The notes under the pieces are model-generated. The model did not search any database. It saw only the letters and a program-made list of their open reading frames with translations, and was not told the origin of the DNA. Below, piece after piece: positions 59,786-64,000 of a stretch of DNA of 64,000 bases. Source of the stretch: Chroicocephalus ridibundus. Its lineage: Eukaryota > Chordata > Aves > Charadriiformes > Laridae. Made by a program: the position numbers and the translations under genes. Position 1 is the stretch's first letter, and each line of letters starts with the position of its first letter. Location: positions 89,510,889 through 89,574,888 of the forward strand of contig NC_086285.1 of NCBI RefSeq assembly GCF_963924245.1. Direction: 5' to 3'.

Positions 59786-62700
59786 ACAGCTTTTCCTAAA
59801 ACATGGGAAATAACACACCAATAAGCATCTTAAAAGAACATTAATCAAAATTGCAAAGCCAAACACTCAAAATTCAACATATGAAAAACCAACATGAGAT
59901 CATACATTTTAAATATTAAAATGACAGTGATAAAGACTTAATAAGTCACATACAGGCAATTATTTTCAGCATTTTCTAGCATAAGGAGGTTGACTTTACC
60001 ACTTACCAGTATTCTTCTAGGAAGGATTCCATTTCCTTGTGGGTATTAACTGTCCTTTTTAAAACTTCTCTCATAACATGGAATAAAAATTCCATCTGAA
60101 TAATGGTTATACTCAACAAGAAGAATATTTGATAAAAGTCTGGTCAGCTCAGTGACAACTTTATATACTTGAATGTGATCAGTTTTTCCAGCTAGCTAAA
60201 TTAAGCCAAAGTCAGTTAGAGACATTTCCAAAGTAATAGATGACGGAAATGGAAATAAAAGAGAAGAATTAAGCCTCAGCTTTTTTCAATAATTTTTCCA
60301 TGATAGGTCCAAAATACTAAGAACACATTTAATGTTCTGTTTTTCAAATAAATTTCCACATAAGGAGCAGTGAATTTATTTATCTCCTTTGTGGGCCTGT
60401 ACATCTCCTAAAGAATCTGTAGAGATTTGGTAGTCAAACAGTCAAACATTTTTCACATGACGAACAGATTTCACTTTTCTGTTTCTAGATAAAGTGTTTC
60501 AAGAACAAAGGGCTTTTGAATTCCTTTATCTGATCTGTTTATAGAATCATGAAACTCTGTTTTTGTTTTGTAAGTTTTTTTTTAATTGTAGTGGTTTTTT
60601 CCTATGTCCATGTTGGATAAGGAGAAAGGGAATAGCAAAAAGTATTGCCTCTTACTAGCACATCTGAATGAAACTGAGCTTCTTCAAAAATTGGCTGTCA
60701 AGTCCAAAAGTACTACCTCCAAAAATCTTATCTGCTTTTTTAGCACGCCTAGAACTCCCTCCACCTCAGTATTTACTTTGCTGATGGAGCCTCTGACAAA
60801 CCATTCCTCTTCAGGAATCGGGGTCCAAATCTTGCTTTTAAATGAAAATAATTTTGTTTAAAGTAGAAATAGAGACATTTTTGCCAATGTTGTCTACAGA
60901 ATATGAATACTTTTTTTGGGGGGGAAACTTCTGTGGTTTATATAGGAATATCCCACAGTTTCTTACACTTGTCTGATGAACGTGTGACTTTCTCATCATC
61001 TTTCTTTACCGTACAGCCTTCTTGCAATATGCTGATGAACACAATCAACGTGATTGCGTGATCAACAGGAGGGTTGATGAAGATATTCTCAATAAATTAT
61101 TCTTATTAAGTCTGGGAATCAGTTGCTTAATAATGAAAATCTACAGACTATGGAAATGTAGGGTAGTTTACATAATAAAATAAATCAGAGGCTTAAGTGC
61201 CTGTAAAGTTTGTTCTAATTTCTTGAGAGTAATAAAAGGAAAAAGTGCAGTAATAAACTAAACGTATGATGATTAAGCAACTTTGGACTGAACAAATTCT
61301 CTTTGTAATAACTTACATTATTCACATTTTACTTTGTAGCATATTTATTTGATTTTTTATGACACTGCATAATCATGCAGGAGAAATTGAATCACTGGAT
61401 CCACTCACATGAAATCTAAGCTCAAGTACAAATATAATTACATAACTGACTTGTAATTATATGGTCATTATCTCAAGAAGAAAATATTATAAAACTTTAA
61501 TAACTTTGATACTATTTCTCTTCATTCAAAAACATTTAAGTAAACAAATTATGTGAGATACTTTTACAGAAGTCACTTATCCCACAGAAATGCTATTCTC
61601 AAAATTTGACAGAAAATAAATGGAAATCTGTCATAACTCTGATTAAAAACATCCATTCTACTTGCTTCCAGATACTTCAGGTATAAATACAAAAATGAGA
61701 TGTTGATATTACTAGCATTAATATCTATTTCTCTCCACTCCAGCTCTTTCTCCTCTTCCATCTCATATCACTGTACAGTGACACTTCTGTTTTCTTTTCA
61801 GGAGAAGACCTGAAGACCCCAATTGCTATTTTACTACTGAAATATCTAAATTTAATTTTAAATTTTAAAGAACGAAATTAGGCCATGAAGTTGTTGGTCC
61901 TCCTTTTCCAGGAAATAACAGAGTATATAAAATGAAACTTCATTTCTTCCTTATATTTTTGAAGTATAGGTTTATTTTCATTAATTACCCAAAATGTACA
62001 TTTAGTGTTAATCTAGAGAGGGATTTCTGAAGTCAGTCACTGCTTCTCTTTTCTCTATCCATATTATGAAAATATGAAATTCATAGAATGATCATTGACA
62101 TTGAACTGTCAAAGGTGTTTTATAAGGCTCAGATATATGCATGAACTTGATCATCAATTCCTTGTTGCAAATCATGGAAAACAGCTGAAGAAAATGTCTA
62201 ATACAAAAATATGTTGCAAAACATGACACTAAAAATTCACACAGCAGTCCTGTGTTTCTGTGTAGATCCCTTTGATTGCCTGTTATTTGTAATAAACGGT
62301 TCTTTTTTCAGCTACATAAAAATCTTCCCCTCCATTCCGCATTATGCAAGTGGAAACATGGCTTAGCAGAGGTATGTCTAAAACACATTATTTTTACTCA
62401 AGAGCTTTGAGTCTTGAAAATAACTTGAGTCCTAAGAGACATCTTCACTCGTCTGCATTAGCTCTTTCGTGACTCTATAGAGGCAGAAAACTAGTTCATA
62501 AAAAGATGAAGTGATGCGGCAACAGCTCTAAAGCAAGCTTCATGGGGAATATAACTCAGACTCCTGCAAGTCTCAGTCAGCGCAAGCACAGAGTAATATT
62601 TTCAGCATGTATTCATAGCGAGTGGAAAATAATGCCTCTAAAGATTTCCTGAAATGAAGCATCATTTACCTTCCCCATTATTTTGAATATTGTCCTGGTT

Positions 62701-64000
62701 TGAGTATTAACTATAAACAGTCTGAAAAACATACTGTTAATTTCAGAGAGTACAGTTAGTTAGAAGAGACTTAGCTGAAAAGTAAAATTACTGAAAAGAA
62801 AATTGATTCTGTTCTATCTCAAACTAGGACAAACATTTACATTGCGAGGGGCATTGCTAGAAAGCTCCTTTTCATGTCTTTGAAGATTATTTTCTTTTCA
62901 CTGTTTTTAACATTTTACATCAAGTGCTTTGTTTCACTCACACTATATTGTTTTTATATGAATATCTCATTCATTGTTATCAGACAAGAAAACCTTAAAA
63001 ATTATTTTTAAAATAAAAGAAAAATAGTATTTCATAATGCTAATTGGACATTTGTATAACTTCAACTTGTAAAGAGATGAAACCCACTATCTCTAGTGAA
63101 TTCAAAAACTTATTGCATACTTTCATAAGAACGGATTTACTCTTTCTATTGGGATTTACTTAACCGTTTGGTATAATTATCTGCTTTGCTTTTGTGGCAT
63201 TTTGTAAAAGAAATGAAACATCTTTTATCTTTGAAGGCAAAGAACAAGTAGACAAAGCATTATTTTTCTCCTTTTAAACTCCAAAAGTAAAGATAAAAAG
63301 CTATTAGACAAAATTTTAATCAATTGCCGCATTTCATAATTGAAAAATGAAGATGCAGAGGAGGGAAGCAAGACTGTTCCCAATTATTGTGTTCTGGATT
63401 ACTTTCTATTTTGCAATATAAATTTTCTATCAATTACAAATAAACGATATTTAAACATGTCTTGCCATTAAAATGGTTGGCAAAGAATTAACATTTCTTT
63501 TAGGTAATAACAATTGAAATGTTAAACATTGGTTTACTTACCAACAGAAATAAGTTATATAACAAGAAAAATGGCACAAAGTTTGCCATCACAACTTCTA
63601 CTAGTTTTCAGAAGAGCATTAAAACTGAAAAATAGAGATCCGCTTCTGAGGTGTGTCTTCTTTGAAAAGAACCGTTGATGATTTAAAACCATACAGAAAA
63701 TCTTTCTGTGATGCATGACCTCCACTTTTTTCCAGAGAAATTTAAGTATGGATGGGTAAATCCATGGTAAATGGTAAAATTGCATGTAGCAAACACTGGA
63801 CTAAAGGAGCAAATAGGATGTAAGGCTTTTCAGAATAAGTCAGTAGTGTTGGGAATTAAAGACTTTTAAGCACTTCATGGTGTGAAATATGCTATTAAAA
63901 AGTACCAAACAATGTAGTGGGGTTTTTTCCTATTTTCAGCTATAATAATGGGTTACAACTAGGCCAAAACGTTTGACATGTAAATTAATACAGATCCATT
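59786..64000. other. Unique AT-rich intergenic DNA
   Basis: About 4.2 kb with no recognised gene, RNA gene or transposon. Open frames do not exceed about 85 codons and show no domain. Short G and T runs lie near 60,910-60,925, and the rest is ordinary AT-rich sequence. Confidence 0.55.

Noticed and set aside
1..64000. tRNA genes, rRNA, CRISPR arrays, operons and bacterial-type signals
   Set aside because: None seen. The sequence is vertebrate intergenic DNA, and no cloverleaf-forming segment or regularly spaced direct repeat array was noticed.

Overview
The window is vertebrate nuclear DNA, almost certainly from a bird. It is AT-rich. No protein-coding gene, exon chain, tRNA, rRNA or CRISPR array can be supported. 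What is recognisable is transposable-element debris: CR1-clade LINEs, which dominate avian repeats, and an LTR fragment of a type I know from many bird genomes. The two clearest CR1 copies end 3' in short octamer repeats (ATTCTATG type) rather than poly(A), which is diagnostic of CR1. The species cannot be fixed from the sequence.

Layout. 1-3.17 kb: unique AT-rich DNA. 3.17-5.94 kb: an ancient, heavily decayed CR1-clade LINE on the minus strand with traces of ORF1, endonuclease and reverse transcriptase. 5.99-6.62 kb: a truncated avian ERV-type LTR on the plus strand. 6.6-11.5 kb: unique DNA. 11.56-12.35 kb: copy A of an interspersed repeat that recurs as copy B at about 32.06-32.89 kb. 12.4-29 kb: mostly unique DNA with simple repeats and one weak CR1 tail (about 27.9 kb). 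29.0-29.56 kb: a GC-richer block of unknown nature. 29.8-30.4 kb: a very old plus-strand LINE reverse-transcriptase remnant. 31.5-32.05 kb: a 5'-truncated CR1, apparently inserted next to or into copy B. 32.9-56.6 kb: a long stretch with only one old CR1 tail (40.45-40.68 kb) and a few unexplained islands (43.9-44.5 and 54.7-55.8 kb). 56.6-59.8 kb: the best-preserved element, a minus-strand CR1 with almost all of ORF2 and the end of ORF1. 59.8-64 kb: AT-rich unique DNA.

How the parts work together. The only gene system here is the CR1 retrotransposon. ORF1 (C-terminal esterase-like end) is followed after about 65 nt by ORF2 (APE endonuclease plus reverse transcriptase), then a 3' stem-loop and octamer tail thought to be recognised by the CR1 reverse transcriptase. 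The 56.6-59.8 kb copy is inactive: it is 5'-truncated, carries two opposite frameshifts in the EN-RT linker, and has Asn in place of the conserved Asp of the endonuclease GDFN motif. I found no convincing undescribed biological system. The most useful leads are the unclassified A/B repeat family, the decayed LINE at 29.8 kb and a few unexplained open or GC-richer islands.
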